NCBI RefSeq assembly: GCF_009760925.1
Contig: NZ_VRLV01000005.1
Span: forward strand, 496,001 to 560,000
DNA: 64,000 bases
Source of the DNA: Nonomuraea typhae
Lineage (GTDB): Bacteria; Actinomycetota; Actinomycetes; Streptosporangiales; Streptosporangiaceae
Reading direction: 5' to 3'
Position 1 is the first letter of the stretch. Every line of letters begins with the position of its first letter. Both the position numbers and the translations under genes were made by a program. The notes under the pieces were generated by a model. That model was not told where the DNA came from, did no database searches, and saw nothing but the letters and a program-made list of their open reading frames with translations. Of the stretch, positions 55,072 to 63,180 are shown one piece after another.

Positions 55072-55662
55072 ATGACGGCCGAGTTGATCGACCTCTACAC
55101 GCGGATCGTCAGGCAGAGCCTGCCCGAGGACGTCTGCTGGATCGTGGTCAAACCCCGGACCGGCACCCTCACCGTGAACGACGCCGTGATCAGGCTGGGC
55201 CGTACCCCGGAAGAGCTCGAGCACATGCACACCCTCGACGCCGCCGAACTCGCCCACATGGGGGAGACCGCCCTGTCCCTGGACGAGGCGGGCGACGGCG
55301 TGGCGCTGTTCCAGATCGGCGGATACGCGGGTCTCCTGCCCGAGGTGATGGAACCGCTGAGCCGGGATGCCCGTGCGTGGACGGTCACCTGGGACGTCAA
55401 CGCCGACTTCACCATGCTGATCTGGGACGACGGCGCCGTCACCGGCGGCTGGAACCCCTATGAACCCCGCGAAACCTGGGCGACGGGACTCGGCCCGATG
55501 GCCGGGCACGCCCCTCTCTTCGCCCGTTACGACCTGGACGACGCCACGCAGGATCCCTACTACCGGCACGCGGTGTCCCTGGCCGTGATCGAGCGGGAAT
55601 CAGGAGTGCGGCTGGACGGAGCCTGGATCCACCGGGAGCATCCGACACTCCTTGACGTGTGA
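55072..55662 (+). CDS. DUF6461-like protein, candidate immunity protein
   Basis: The 196-aa acidic, leaderless protein contains GYAGLLPEVMEPLSRDARAW, TWDVNADFTMLIWDDGAVTG and GWNPYEPRETW, resembling DUF6461 proteins of actinomycetes. Many of those are small cytoplasmic orphans near toxin-like genes. ATG 55072 follows GGGAG. It lies 65 bases after the giant NucA/NucB-tipped protein, the position expected for an immunity gene. This role is inferred from position and size, not shown by sequence. Confidence 0.65.
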   Translation: MTAELIDLYTRIVRQSLPEDVCWIVVKPRTGTLTVNDAVIRLGRTPEELEHMHTLDAAELAHMGETALSLDEAGDGVALFQIGGYAGLLPEVMEPLSRDARAWTVTWDVNADFTMLIWDDGAVTGGWNPYEPRETWATGLGPMAGHAPLFARYDLDDATQDPYYRHAVSLAVIERESGVRLDGAWIHREHPTLLDV

Positions 55663-55663
55663 C

Positions 55664-55852
55664 TCAGCTTCCCTGCTTGCGGCCCCTGACGTGGCTGGTG
55701 ATGAGGCCGGCGATGCAGGCGAGGGCGATGCCCCCGGCGATGTAGCCGATCCAGGTGGTCCCGCTGAGGATGTTGTTGGCGATCACGTTGACCGCCGCGC
55801 AGGCGGTCAGGACGATCCAGAGGAAGGCGCGGAAGGTGGTGTCGCTTGTCAT
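55664..55852 (-). CDS. Small two-helix membrane protein (62 aa)
   Basis: Two hydrophobic segments, FRAFLWIVLTACAAVNVIAN (residues about 7-27) and GYIAGGIALACIAGLITSHV (about 36-56), with a basic RGRKQGS end. No family is recognised. It lies convergent to the DUF6461-like gene, 1 base from its stop, and diverges from the two-component system over 108 bases. It may be a small envelope protein controlled by that system, but this is only a positional guess. Confidence 0.65.
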   Translation of the reverse strand: MTSDTTFRAFLWIVLTACAAVNVIANNILSGTTWIGYIAGGIALACIAGLITSHVRGRKQGS

Positions 55853-55960
55853 GGGTCCGACCCTAGGAACCCGCCTGATCTGCGGAAATCCCGGAGGCTA
55901 CCCAGATGGAGTAGTGCCTGCTGGAGGGAGTTATGTCCGGTTCGACGGTACCTTGGCTAC

Positions 55961-57178
55961 ATGCTGGTCACCTTCAAACGGCTGGCGGGAGGGCTCGGCA
56001 CCGCGTCCTTGGCCGTGCTGACGATGCTCTGCTGGGCGCTCGTCGGCGCCGCCTGCCTGCTGGGCGTGGGGCTGCTGCTCGTCCTGCCGATGGTCGCGGT
56101 GACCAGGGCGCTGGCCGAGCGGGAGCGCGAACGGCTGCGCCGCCGCGGCGTCGAGATCGTCTCCCCCTACACGCAGGACAGAATGCCCGGGGCCGGGTGG
56201 GCCGCCAGGATGCGCGCGGTGCGCGCCGACCGTGCCACGCTGCGCGACCTCGGCTGGCTCGGCTCGCACGCCACGCTGGGGCTGCTGTGCGGGGTGCTGG
56301 GCGTGCTCATGCCCATCGCCGCGGTGCGTGAGATCAGCTACCCGCTGTGGTGGCAGCTGCTGCCGCCGCAGGAGCAGACGACGAACTTCGACGTGCCGGT
56401 GCAGACTTGGCCGGCCGCGATCTTCACCTCGTTCATGGGCGCGGTCGTCCTCGTGGGACTGATCCGCCTGTCCCCTGCGCTGACCCGCCTGCAGGAGCAT
56501 CCGGCGACCCGGCTGCTCGTCCCGCACCCCTCCGTGGACCTGTCCAAGCGCATCGTGCAGCTCACCGCGACGCGGGCGGGCGCACTGCGCGCCCACGCCA
56601 CCGAACTGCGCAGGATCGAACGCGCCCTGCACGACGGCACCCAGAACCGGCTCAACGCGGTCGTCGTCACCGTCGCGGCGGCCAAGCGGGCCGTCGCCCG
56701 CGACCCCGAACGCGCCCTGCACGCGCTCGACCGTGCGCAGAACGCCGCCGAGCAGGCCGCGGCCGAACTGCGCGCCGTGGTACGCGCCCTGCTGCCGCCC
56801 ATCCTCGAGGACAGAGGGCTGTCCGGCGCGCTCAGCGCCCTGGCCTCCGGCTGCGCCGTCCCCTGCCGGCTGACCGTCGGCGAGACGGGGCCGGTGCCGC
56901 TGTCGGTGGAGACCGCCGCCTACTTCACCGTGGCCGAAGCGCTCACCAACGTCAGCAAGCACAGCGGCGCCCGGCAGGCCGAGGTCCTGGTCGAACGGAA
57001 CGGGCCCGCCCTGCGCATCATGGTGCGCGACGACGGCAAGGGCGGTGCCCGCGACGACACCGGGACCGGCCTGGCCGGGATCCGGCGCCGCGTCGAAGCA
57101 CACGACGGAATGATGACCCTGACGAGCCCCTGCGGGGGGCCGACCGTGATCGAGGTGGAACTGCCGTGCGAGTCGTGA
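55961..57178 (+). CDS. Sensor histidine kinase of the NarL-partner type
   Basis: The 405-aa membrane protein has helices at about residues 13-47, 108-130 and 155-175 (ASLAVLTMLCWALVGAACLL first). The phospho-acceptor helix is IERALHDGTQNRLNAVVV with the catalytic His. A HATPase domain follows (TVAEALTNVSKHSGARQAEV, RDDGKGGARDDTGTGLAGIR). ATG 55961 starts the first membrane helix; a longer upstream frame is rejected. The stop overlaps the response regulator start by 13 bases. Confidence 0.92.
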   Translation: MLVTFKRLAGGLGTASLAVLTMLCWALVGAACLLGVGLLLVLPMVAVTRALAERERERLRRRGVEIVSPYTQDRMPGAGWAARMRAVRADRATLRDLGWLGSHATLGLLCGVLGVLMPIAAVREISYPLWWQLLPPQEQTTNFDVPVQTWPAAIFTSFMGAVVLVGLIRLSPALTRLQEHPATRLLVPHPSVDLSKRIVQLTATRAGALRAHATELRRIERALHDGTQNRLNAVVVTVAAAKRAVARDPERALHALDRAQNAAEQAAAELRAVVRALLPPILEDRGLSGALSALASGCAVPCRLTVGETGPVPLSVETAAYFTVAEALTNVSKHSGARQAEVLVERNGPALRIMVRDDGKGGARDDTGTGLAGIRRRVEAHDGMMTLTSPCGGPTVIEVELPCES

Positions 57179-57804
57179 TCGCCGAGGATGACGCGCTGCT
57201 CCGTGAAGGCATGGTCCTGTTGCTCAGCGGCGAAGGCGTCGAGGTGGCCGCCGCCACCGGCGAACCCGGAGGCTTTCTGGCCGCCGTCGAAGAGCACCTG
57301 CCCGACGTGGCCGTCGTGGACGTCCGCATGCCGCCCACGCACACCGACGAGGGCATCAAGGCCGCCGTCGAGGCCAAGCGGCTGCATCCGGAGCTGGGCG
57401 TGCTCGTGCTGTCGGCCTACGTGGAGCAGGCGTTCGCCACCGACCTGCTGGCCGGCGGCACCAAAGGCATCGGCTACCTGCTCAAGGAACGGGTCGGCAA
57501 GGTCGAGGAGTTCATGGAGGCGCTCAACCGGGTCGCCGACGGCGGCACGGCGATCGACCCCGACGTGGTGGCGCAGCTCTTCACCCGCCGCCGCGACCCT
57601 CTCGACCAGCTCACCGCCAGGGAACGCGAAGTGCTCTCCCTGATGGCCGAGGGGCTGGGCAACATGGCGATCGCCGACAAACTGGTGATCTCGGAGGGGG
57701 CGGTGCACAAACACATCCGCAACATCTTCGCCAAGCTCGACCTGACGCAGACCGACCGGGTGGACAGGAGGGTGGCGGCGGTGCTGCGCTACCTCGGCAA
57801 CTGA
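57166..57804 (+). CDS. NarL/LuxR-family response regulator
   Basis: The 212-aa product has a receiver domain (EDD acidic cluster near residues 7-9, phospho-acceptor D52 in VVDVRMPP, Lys in GYLLKERVG). A LuxR-type HTH follows (LTAREREVLSLMAEGLGNMA, VISEGAVHKHIRNIFAKLDL). GTG 57166 is coupled to the kinase by overlap. The nearby 62-aa membrane protein and the polysaccharide genes are possible targets; nothing in the sequence proves it. Confidence 0.92.
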   Translation: MRVVIAEDDALLREGMVLLLSGEGVEVAAATGEPGGFLAAVEEHLPDVAVVDVRMPPTHTDEGIKAAVEAKRLHPELGVLVLSAYVEQAFATDLLAGGTKGIGYLLKERVGKVEEFMEALNRVADGGTAIDPDVVAQLFTRRRDPLDQLTAREREVLSLMAEGLGNMAIADKLVISEGAVHKHIRNIFAKLDLTQTDRVDRRVAAVLRYLGN

Positions 57805-58564
57805 ATTCCCCGCGGAATATAGGCTCAACTCACCACACGGTGGTCAGCAATTACGAATGGACCAGACGGGTGTCCAGTTCTGGTCGTGCACCTCGTCGTC
57901 CGGTCTGGTGGTTCACGAAATAGCCCGCATCGGTTACAGCGGAAGAGGTCGAAGTTCTTCCATCTGACTACGGTGGGGCCACCCGGACTGGCAGTTCCAG
58001 ACATCGCTGTGATGGGTACGTCCCGCCGCCGGGGACATCCCCGGCCAGGTGCCTGGACTGCGCGTCCGCAGGCACTGTCGGATAGGTCACGACGGACCGG
58101 TCCGGGTCGCGACGAACAGCACTAAGACCTTGTTCTTGATGGCATGTTTGTTTCCCCTGATGCTGCGAACGAGGCCCGGTTGTCGATGACCGGGCCGCGT
58201 GTTACCGCCTCACCTCTCCCCGTTGATAGACGAGCCGAATCCCGTATTCCGGCCGGTTGACTTGGTGAACCCGAAAAGAATTCCCGTAAGTTTTCCCCGA
58301 ATTCACCATACAACTGGCGGGGTGACCTTCGGCAAGGCCGCAGCGAAAATTCGAAATAGTCAGACTTTTGACCGCACCGGGGCGGTGATGATTCCCCGTG
58401 AAGTGGCTTGTCCAGGAAACTCGAGGGCAGCGAGAGCGCGGCCGTCCGGCTCGGCCAGACGATCGCCGGCGGAACGACTGGGAAGGCGAGGTGCAGGGCC
58501 CACACGACCCGATAGTTGCGGATCGGTTCACCTGCCGCGTCTGCCTGGACACCAACTGGAGAAA
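57805..58564. other. Long intergenic region without a supported gene
   Basis: About 760 bases. The open frames here have Arg/Pro/Ser-rich translations without domains. Visible structures are a small hairpin after the response regulator (ACCAC-ACG-GTGGT, 57832-57844) and GGCCCGGT/ACCGGGCC (58173-58180 and 58189-58196), an 8-bp stem with an 8-base loop. Around 58260-58380 the DNA is more AT-rich than the surroundings. It could be a decayed gene or a non-coding RNA region. Confidence 0.45.
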
Positions 58565-58601
58565 GCGCGGGGCGGACCGGGGTGGCCGGTCCGCCCCGCG
58601 C
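58565..58601 (-). terminator. 16-bp perfect terminator stem downstream of the SDR gene
   Basis: GCGCGGGGCGGACCGG (58565-58580) and its exact reverse complement (58586-58601) flank a 5-base GGTGG loop. It lies 7 bases after the stop of the minus-strand SDR gene (58609), followed on that strand by CTTTCTCC. The strongest hairpin seen in the window. Confidence 0.85.
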
Positions 58602-58608
58602 CTCTGTC

Positions 58609-59514
58609 TCAGGTCTTTCTGCCCTGGTCGGCGTACCACGCGATGGTGTTCTTCAACCCGTCGACCAGCGAGGTCCTGGGTTGCCAGCCGAGTGCGGCCC
58701 CGGTCGGGGCCAGGTCGGCGATGTGGGCGCGGTCGAGCTGCCGGTCGGGCAGCGCGCCGTACTCGGGCGGGGTCGGGCTGGCGGCCAGGCGGTGGAGCAG
58801 TTCGACGGTGTCGCGGATGGACACGCCGATCCCGCTGCCCACGTCGTACATGCCGCCCGCGGCCTTCGGGCTTTCTGCGGCGGCGATGAATGCCTCGATC
58901 ACGTCGTCTATGTAGATCCAGTCCACCAGCCGGGTACCGCTGCCCAACTGGGCGGTTTGCCCGTTGAGCAGCGAGGTGGTGACGTAGGGCACCAGTTTGG
59001 TGGTGTCCTGCTGGCCGGGGCCGTACACCATGGCGATGCGCAGGACGGACACGTCCACCGCGAACAGGTGGTGGAAGAGCCGTGCGTAGATCGCTGCCGA
59101 GGTCTTGGCGGCGGAGTACGGCGAGTGCGGCACGCCCTGGTCGGAGCGCAGTTCTTCGATCGATCCGGCGAAGACCAGCCGCATGGGCCGGTTGACTGCG
59201 GCGGTGAGCAGGTTGACGGCGGCGATCAGGTTGCCGTGGAGGATGGCTCTGACCATGCCGACGTCTCTGGTGCCGGTGACCTCGCTGGCGAGGTGGAAGA
59301 GCAGGTCGGGGCGGACTGTGCCCAGGAGTTCGGCGGTGGGCTCGGCGTCCCGTAGGTCGCATTGGTGCCAGATCTCGCGACCGGTGCGTGATTGCGGCCG
59401 GCGGCTTACCGCGTGTACTTCGGCGCCGAGTTGTTCGAGTCGGCGCGTGAGATGTGCTCCTATGAACCCTGAGGCGCCTGTGACGAGTGCGCGGGTTCTC
59501 TGCCATTGCGGCAT
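58609..59514 (-). CDS. SDR-type NAD-dependent nucleotide-sugar epimerase/reductase
   Basis: The 301-aa extended SDR has ALVTGASGFIGAHLTRRLEQ as the nucleotide-binding motif, FAGSIEELRS in the catalytic-Ser position and YSAAKTSAAIYARL with Tyr-Lys. RIAMVYGPGQQDTTKLVPYV and WIYIDDVIEAFI match nucleotide-sugar reductases that often act on CDP- or dTDP-4-keto sugars. It lies 13 kb from the main glycan locus and is monocistronic. It could supply a reductase missing from the locus. Confidence 0.87.
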   Translation of the reverse strand: MPQWQRTRALVTGASGFIGAHLTRRLEQLGAEVHAVSRRPQSRTGREIWHQCDLRDAEPTAELLGTVRPDLLFHLASEVTGTRDVGMVRAILHGNLIAAVNLLTAAVNRPMRLVFAGSIEELRSDQGVPHSPYSAAKTSAAIYARLFHHLFAVDVSVLRIAMVYGPGQQDTTKLVPYVTTSLLNGQTAQLGSGTRLVDWIYIDDVIEAFIAAAESPKAAGGMYDVGSGIGVSIRDTVELLHRLAASPTPPEYGALPDRQLDRAHIADLAPTGAALGWQPRTSLVDGLKNTIAWYADQGRKT

Positions 59515-59997
59515 TGTTCTTCTCCCTCCCTCATGACATGCCGGAACGTGCCTGAAGGAAGGGGCGGCGGCCCCCTCGGGCTCGGCGGGGGATGACCGGG
59601 ACTATGAGGATCAGGGTCGGGCCCGGCCCTGGTGAGAGCGCGGCGGCGGGGTTCCTTGCGTGGACGGCGTCGTGGCACGTTCCGGCGGATCTCGTGCCGT
59701 CGTCGTTGCGGTCTCGAGATGGGGGCGGCGTACGGCCGGGCACGCTTGGCCGGGCAGTGGGCCAGGCCGACGTGTCGCGGGGCGCGGGTGAGGCGGCATG
59801 AGTGGCCGCCGCAGTCGGGTTCGACCGGTGGCTCGGATTCGGCCACGGTGATGTGCGGGACTGGCGGCGGTAGGAGTGTTACCGCCGGTAGCCCGAGAAA
59901 GGTGGCTGCCAAGAGCAAAATGGCAGATACCACGCTCTTGGCAGCCAATGAGGTCTCCGAGACAGAGGGTCTGCTACGGAGCCATTGTTAACTCGGC
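59515..59997. other. Intergenic region upstream of the SDR gene
   Basis: About 480 bases between two minus-strand genes. It contains the hairpin listed at 59904-59946 and presumably the SDR promoter. The open frames are Arg/Pro-rich; one has a hydrophobic start derived from the hairpin arms and was rejected. No RNA gene was recognised. Confidence 0.45.
59904..59946 (-). terminator. Inverted repeat downstream of korB
   Basis: GGCTGCCAAGAGC (59904-59916) and its exact reverse complement (59934-59946) flank a 17-base loop. The stem sits about 50 bases beyond the korB stop on the minus strand and probably ends the kor transcript or stabilises its 3' end. The loop is longer than in typical factor-independent terminators. 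Confidence 0.55.
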
Positions 59998-61044
59998 TCA
60001 GCTAATGCGCCAGGTGTCTCCGCCCAGCAACAGTTCGCTGAGATCGCCGGGACCCTGCTTGGCCGCCGCCTGCTCGAGCTGTTCGGCCATGAGCACGTCG
60101 TACGCAGGCCGGTCGACCTGCCGGAAGATGCCGATCGGCACGTGTTCGAAGGCCGGCTCGTCCAGGCGGCTCAGCGCGAAGGCCACCGAAGGGTCGGGAT
60201 TGTGGGCGTCATGGATAAGGATTTCGTCCTCGTCCACTGTGGCCCGGTCGGCCACCCGGATGCCGCCGCCGGCCGCGCGCACGACGGCCTTGGTGGTGCT
60301 CACGATCGGCTGGTCGTGCTCCAGGCGCAGCGTGATGTCGTCGCGGACCTCGGGGTCCTTGAGCGGCTCGAAGGCGTTGTCGTTGAAGATGTTGCAGTTC
60401 TGGTAGATCTCGACCAGCGACGTGCCGCGGTGGGCGGTCGCCTCGCGCAGCACCGACTGCAGGTGCTTGCGGTCGGAGTCGATGGTCCTGGCCACGAACG
60501 AGGCTTCGGCCCCGATGGCCAGCGAGATCGGGTTGAACGGCTTGTCCAGCGAGCCCATGGGCGTCGACTTGGTGATCTTCCCGACCTCGGAGGTGGGGGA
60601 GTACTGGCCCTTGGTCAGCCCGTAGATCCGGTTGTTGAACAGCAGGACGTTGAGGTTGACGTTGCGCCGGAGGGCGTGGATGAGGTGGTTGCCGCCGATC
60701 GACAGGGCGTCGCCGTCCCCCGTGATCACCCACACCGACAGGTCGGGACGGCTGGCCGCGAGGCCGGTCGCGATCGCCGGCGCGCGGCCGTGGATCGAGT
60801 GGAAGCCGTAGGTGTTGAGGTAGTACGGGAAACGCGAGGAGCAGCCGATGCCGGAGACGAAGACGATGTTCTCGCGGCGCAGCCCCAGCTCGGGCAGGAA
60901 GCTCTGCACCGCGGCCAGGATCGCGTAGTCACCGCAACCCGGGCACCAGCGCACCTCCTGGTCGGACTTGAAGTCCTTGAGCGTCTGCTTCGCGTCGGTC
61001 TTGGGGATGAGGTCCAGCCCCTTGCCGTTGACCAGCTCAGTCAC
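59998..61044 (-). CDS. korB: 2-oxoacid:ferredoxin oxidoreductase, beta subunit
   Basis: The thiamine-diphosphate-binding subunit of the enzyme that oxidises 2-oxoglutarate with CoA to succinyl-CoA and reduced ferredoxin. The 348-aa protein shows VRWCPGCGDYAILAAVQSFL (cluster ligand region), VSGIGCSSRFPYYL and the ThDP motif ITGDGDALSIGGNHLIHALR, followed by LLFNNRIYGLTKGQYSPTSE. GTG 61044 overlaps the korA stop by 8 bases, so the two are translationally coupled. Length is usual for actinomycete KorB. Confidence 0.95.
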   Translation of the reverse strand: MTELVNGKGLDLIPKTDAKQTLKDFKSDQEVRWCPGCGDYAILAAVQSFLPELGLRRENIVFVSGIGCSSRFPYYLNTYGFHSIHGRAPAIATGLAASRPDLSVWVITGDGDALSIGGNHLIHALRRNVNLNVLLFNNRIYGLTKGQYSPTSEVGKITKSTPMGSLDKPFNPISLAIGAEASFVARTIDSDRKHLQSVLREATAHRGTSLVEIYQNCNIFNDNAFEPLKDPEVRDDITLRLEHDQPIVSTTKAVVRAAGGGIRVADRATVDEDEILIHDAHNPDPSVAFALSRLDEPAFEHVPIGIFRQVDRPAYDVLMAEQLEQAAAKQGPGDLSELLLGGDTWRIS

Positions 61045-62872
61045 TGTCGATCACGTCCTGGATGACTCCGGCCAATTCCTCGGCCTTGAACGGGAGCCCG
61101 CGCACACGGTTGTAGCTGATGATGTCCACCAGGAACTTGGCGCGCAGGATCAGGGCCAGCTGGCCGAGGTTGATCTCGGGCAGCAGCACCTTGTCGTAGC
61201 TCTTGAGGACCTCGCCGGTGTTGGCGGGCAGCGGGTTGAGGTGGCGCAGATGTGCCTGCGCGACCTTGCCGCCGGCCTTCCTGATGCGGCGTACGGCTGC
61301 CGCGATCGGCCCGTAGGTCGAGCCCCAGCCCAGCACGAGCACCCGGGTGCCGTCGTGGGGGTCGTCGACCTCCAGGTCGGGGACGTCGATCCCGTCGATC
61401 TTGGCCTGCCGGAGCCGGACCATGCGGTCGTGGTTGTTGGGGTCGTAGGAGATGTTGCCGGTGCCGTCGGCCTTCTCGATGCCGCCGATGCGGTGCTCCA
61501 GGCCGGGTGTGCCGGGGATGGCCCAGGGGCGGGCCAGCGTCTCGGGGTTCCGCGTGTACGGCTTGAACTCGTCGTCGGTCACCACGGCGAATTCAGTGGA
61601 GATATCCGGCAAGTCGGAAACCTCGGGCAGGCGCCACGGCTCGGAACCGTTGGCCAGGTAACCGTCGGACAGCAGGTACACCGGCGTCCGGTACTTCACC
61701 GCGATCCTGGCCGCCTCGATCGCCGCGTCGAAGCAGTCGCTCGGCGAGCTGGGCGCCACGATCGGCACCGGAGACTCGCCGTTGCGGCCGAACATGGCCA
61801 TCAGCAGGTCGGTCTGCTCGGTCTTGGTCGGCATGCCCGTCGAGGGCCCGGCCCGCTGCACGTCCACGAGGATCAGCGGCAGCTCGGTCATGACCGCGAG
61901 GCCCACGGTCTCGCCCTTGAGCACGACGCCCGGACCGCTGGTCGTGGTCACGCCCAGCGCGCCGCCGAAGGCCGCGCCCAGGGCGGCGCCGACGCCGGCG
62001 ATCTCGTCCTCCGCCTGGAAGGTGCGCACCCCGAACTGCTTGTGCTTCGACAGCTCGTGGAGGATGTCGCTGGCCGGGGTGATCGGGTAGGAGCCCAGGA
62101 ACAACGGCAGTTTGGACTGCACGCTGGCCGCGATGAGGCCGTAGGCCAGCGCCTGGTTGCCCGAGATGTTGCGGTAGACGCCCGGCTCCAGCTTGGCCGG
62201 CTTGATCTCGTAGGAGACCGAGAACGACTCGGTGGTCTCGCCGTAGTTCCAGCCCGCCTGGAAGGCCGCGATGTTCGCCTTGGCGATCTCGGGCTTCTTG
62301 GCGAACTTCTGCTCCAGGAACGAGATCGTGTGCTCGGTGGGCCGGTGGTAGAGCCACGAGAGCAGGCCCAGCGCGAACATGTTCTTGGAGCGCTCGGCGT
62401 CCTTCTTGGAGATGTCGAAGCCCTCGAGGGCCTTGACCGTGAGTGAGGTCAGCGGCACCGCGTGCACGCGCCACTCTGCCAGCGAGTCGTCCTCGAGCGG
62501 GTTGCCGTCGTAGCCGACCTTCTGGAGGTTGCGCTTGGTGAACTCGTCGGTGTTGGCGATGATGTCCGCGCCCCGGGGAAGATCGCCGAGGTTGGCCTTG
62601 AGCGCGGCAGGGTTCATCGCGACCAGGACATTAGGGGCATCACCCGGTGTGAGGATGTCGTGGTCGGCGAAGTGGAGCTGGAAGCTGGAAACCCCCGGCA
62701 GGGTGCCCGCAGGGGCGCGGATCTCGGCGGGGAAGTTGGGCAACGTGGACAGGTCGTTGCCGAACTCCGCCGTGCCGGCGGTAAAGCGGTCACCGGTGAG
62801 CTGCATGCCGTCGCCGGAGTCGCCGGCGAACCTGATGATCACGCGGTCGAGTTGCTGAACCTGCTTCGTCAC
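61037..62872 (-). CDS. korA: 2-oxoacid:ferredoxin oxidoreductase, alpha subunit (gamma-alpha fusion)
   Basis: The 611-aa protein fuses the gamma domain (RVIIRFAGDSGDGMQLTGDR at residue 9 on) and the pyrimidine-binding alpha domain (GNQALAYGLIAASVQSKLPL, then YPITPASDILHELSKHKQFG and TTSGPGVVLKGETVGLAVM). The fused layout is typical of actinomycete KorA, which supports an anaplerotic or alternative TCA step. GTG 62872 follows AGGAGG. It is the first gene of the korAB operon. Confidence 0.95.
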   Translation of the reverse strand: MTKQVQQLDRVIIRFAGDSGDGMQLTGDRFTAGTAEFGNDLSTLPNFPAEIRAPAGTLPGVSSFQLHFADHDILTPGDAPNVLVAMNPAALKANLGDLPRGADIIANTDEFTKRNLQKVGYDGNPLEDDSLAEWRVHAVPLTSLTVKALEGFDISKKDAERSKNMFALGLLSWLYHRPTEHTISFLEQKFAKKPEIAKANIAAFQAGWNYGETTESFSVSYEIKPAKLEPGVYRNISGNQALAYGLIAASVQSKLPLFLGSYPITPASDILHELSKHKQFGVRTFQAEDEIAGVGAALGAAFGGALGVTTTSGPGVVLKGETVGLAVMTELPLILVDVQRAGPSTGMPTKTEQTDLLMAMFGRNGESPVPIVAPSSPSDCFDAAIEAARIAVKYRTPVYLLSDGYLANGSEPWRLPEVSDLPDISTEFAVVTDDEFKPYTRNPETLARPWAIPGTPGLEHRIGGIEKADGTGNISYDPNNHDRMVRLRQAKIDGIDVPDLEVDDPHDGTRVLVLGWGSTYGPIAAAVRRIRKAGGKVAQAHLRHLNPLPANTGEVLKSYDKVLLPEINLGQLALILRAKFLVDIISYNRVRGLPFKAEELAGVIQDVIDSD

Positions 62873-63180
62873 AACGCCTCCTTGTCCGGGGCGGTGCGTC
62901 TTTGTGTGCCCTCGCTACGCTCGGTCACGAGTCCTCCTCGGCGCGCCGTTGCGCGGGAGTGGGCGCGGTCTCTGTTTCCATGCTAGATCCTCGGAAGGGT
63001 CAAGACGTTTCCTCGCCGCACAATGCGGGTAAACGCGATGAAAGTTAGGGGATGCGGGGGAGAACGACTACGGGTGACACAGCCCGGACGCGAGCCTGCA
63101 GAGATCGACGTGCAGGCGGGAGAAGAGGGCCGTTCGGGTCACGAGCGCCAACTATACGTCCCCCTCAACCGCCGGATACG
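62873..63180. other. Intergenic region upstream of korA
   Basis: About 300 bases holding the korA promoter and ribosome-binding site at the left. A GCCTGCA/TGCAGGC stem (63094-63100 and 63111-63117) lies 77 bases beyond the stop of the deacetylase gene and may terminate that transcript. No gene seen. Confidence 0.45.

Noticed and set aside
59460..59948. Signal-peptide-like small protein on the minus strand
   Set aside because: The hydrophobic start lies on the inverted-repeat arms downstream of korB and the rest is Arg/Pro-rich; TTG start without a ribosome-binding site.
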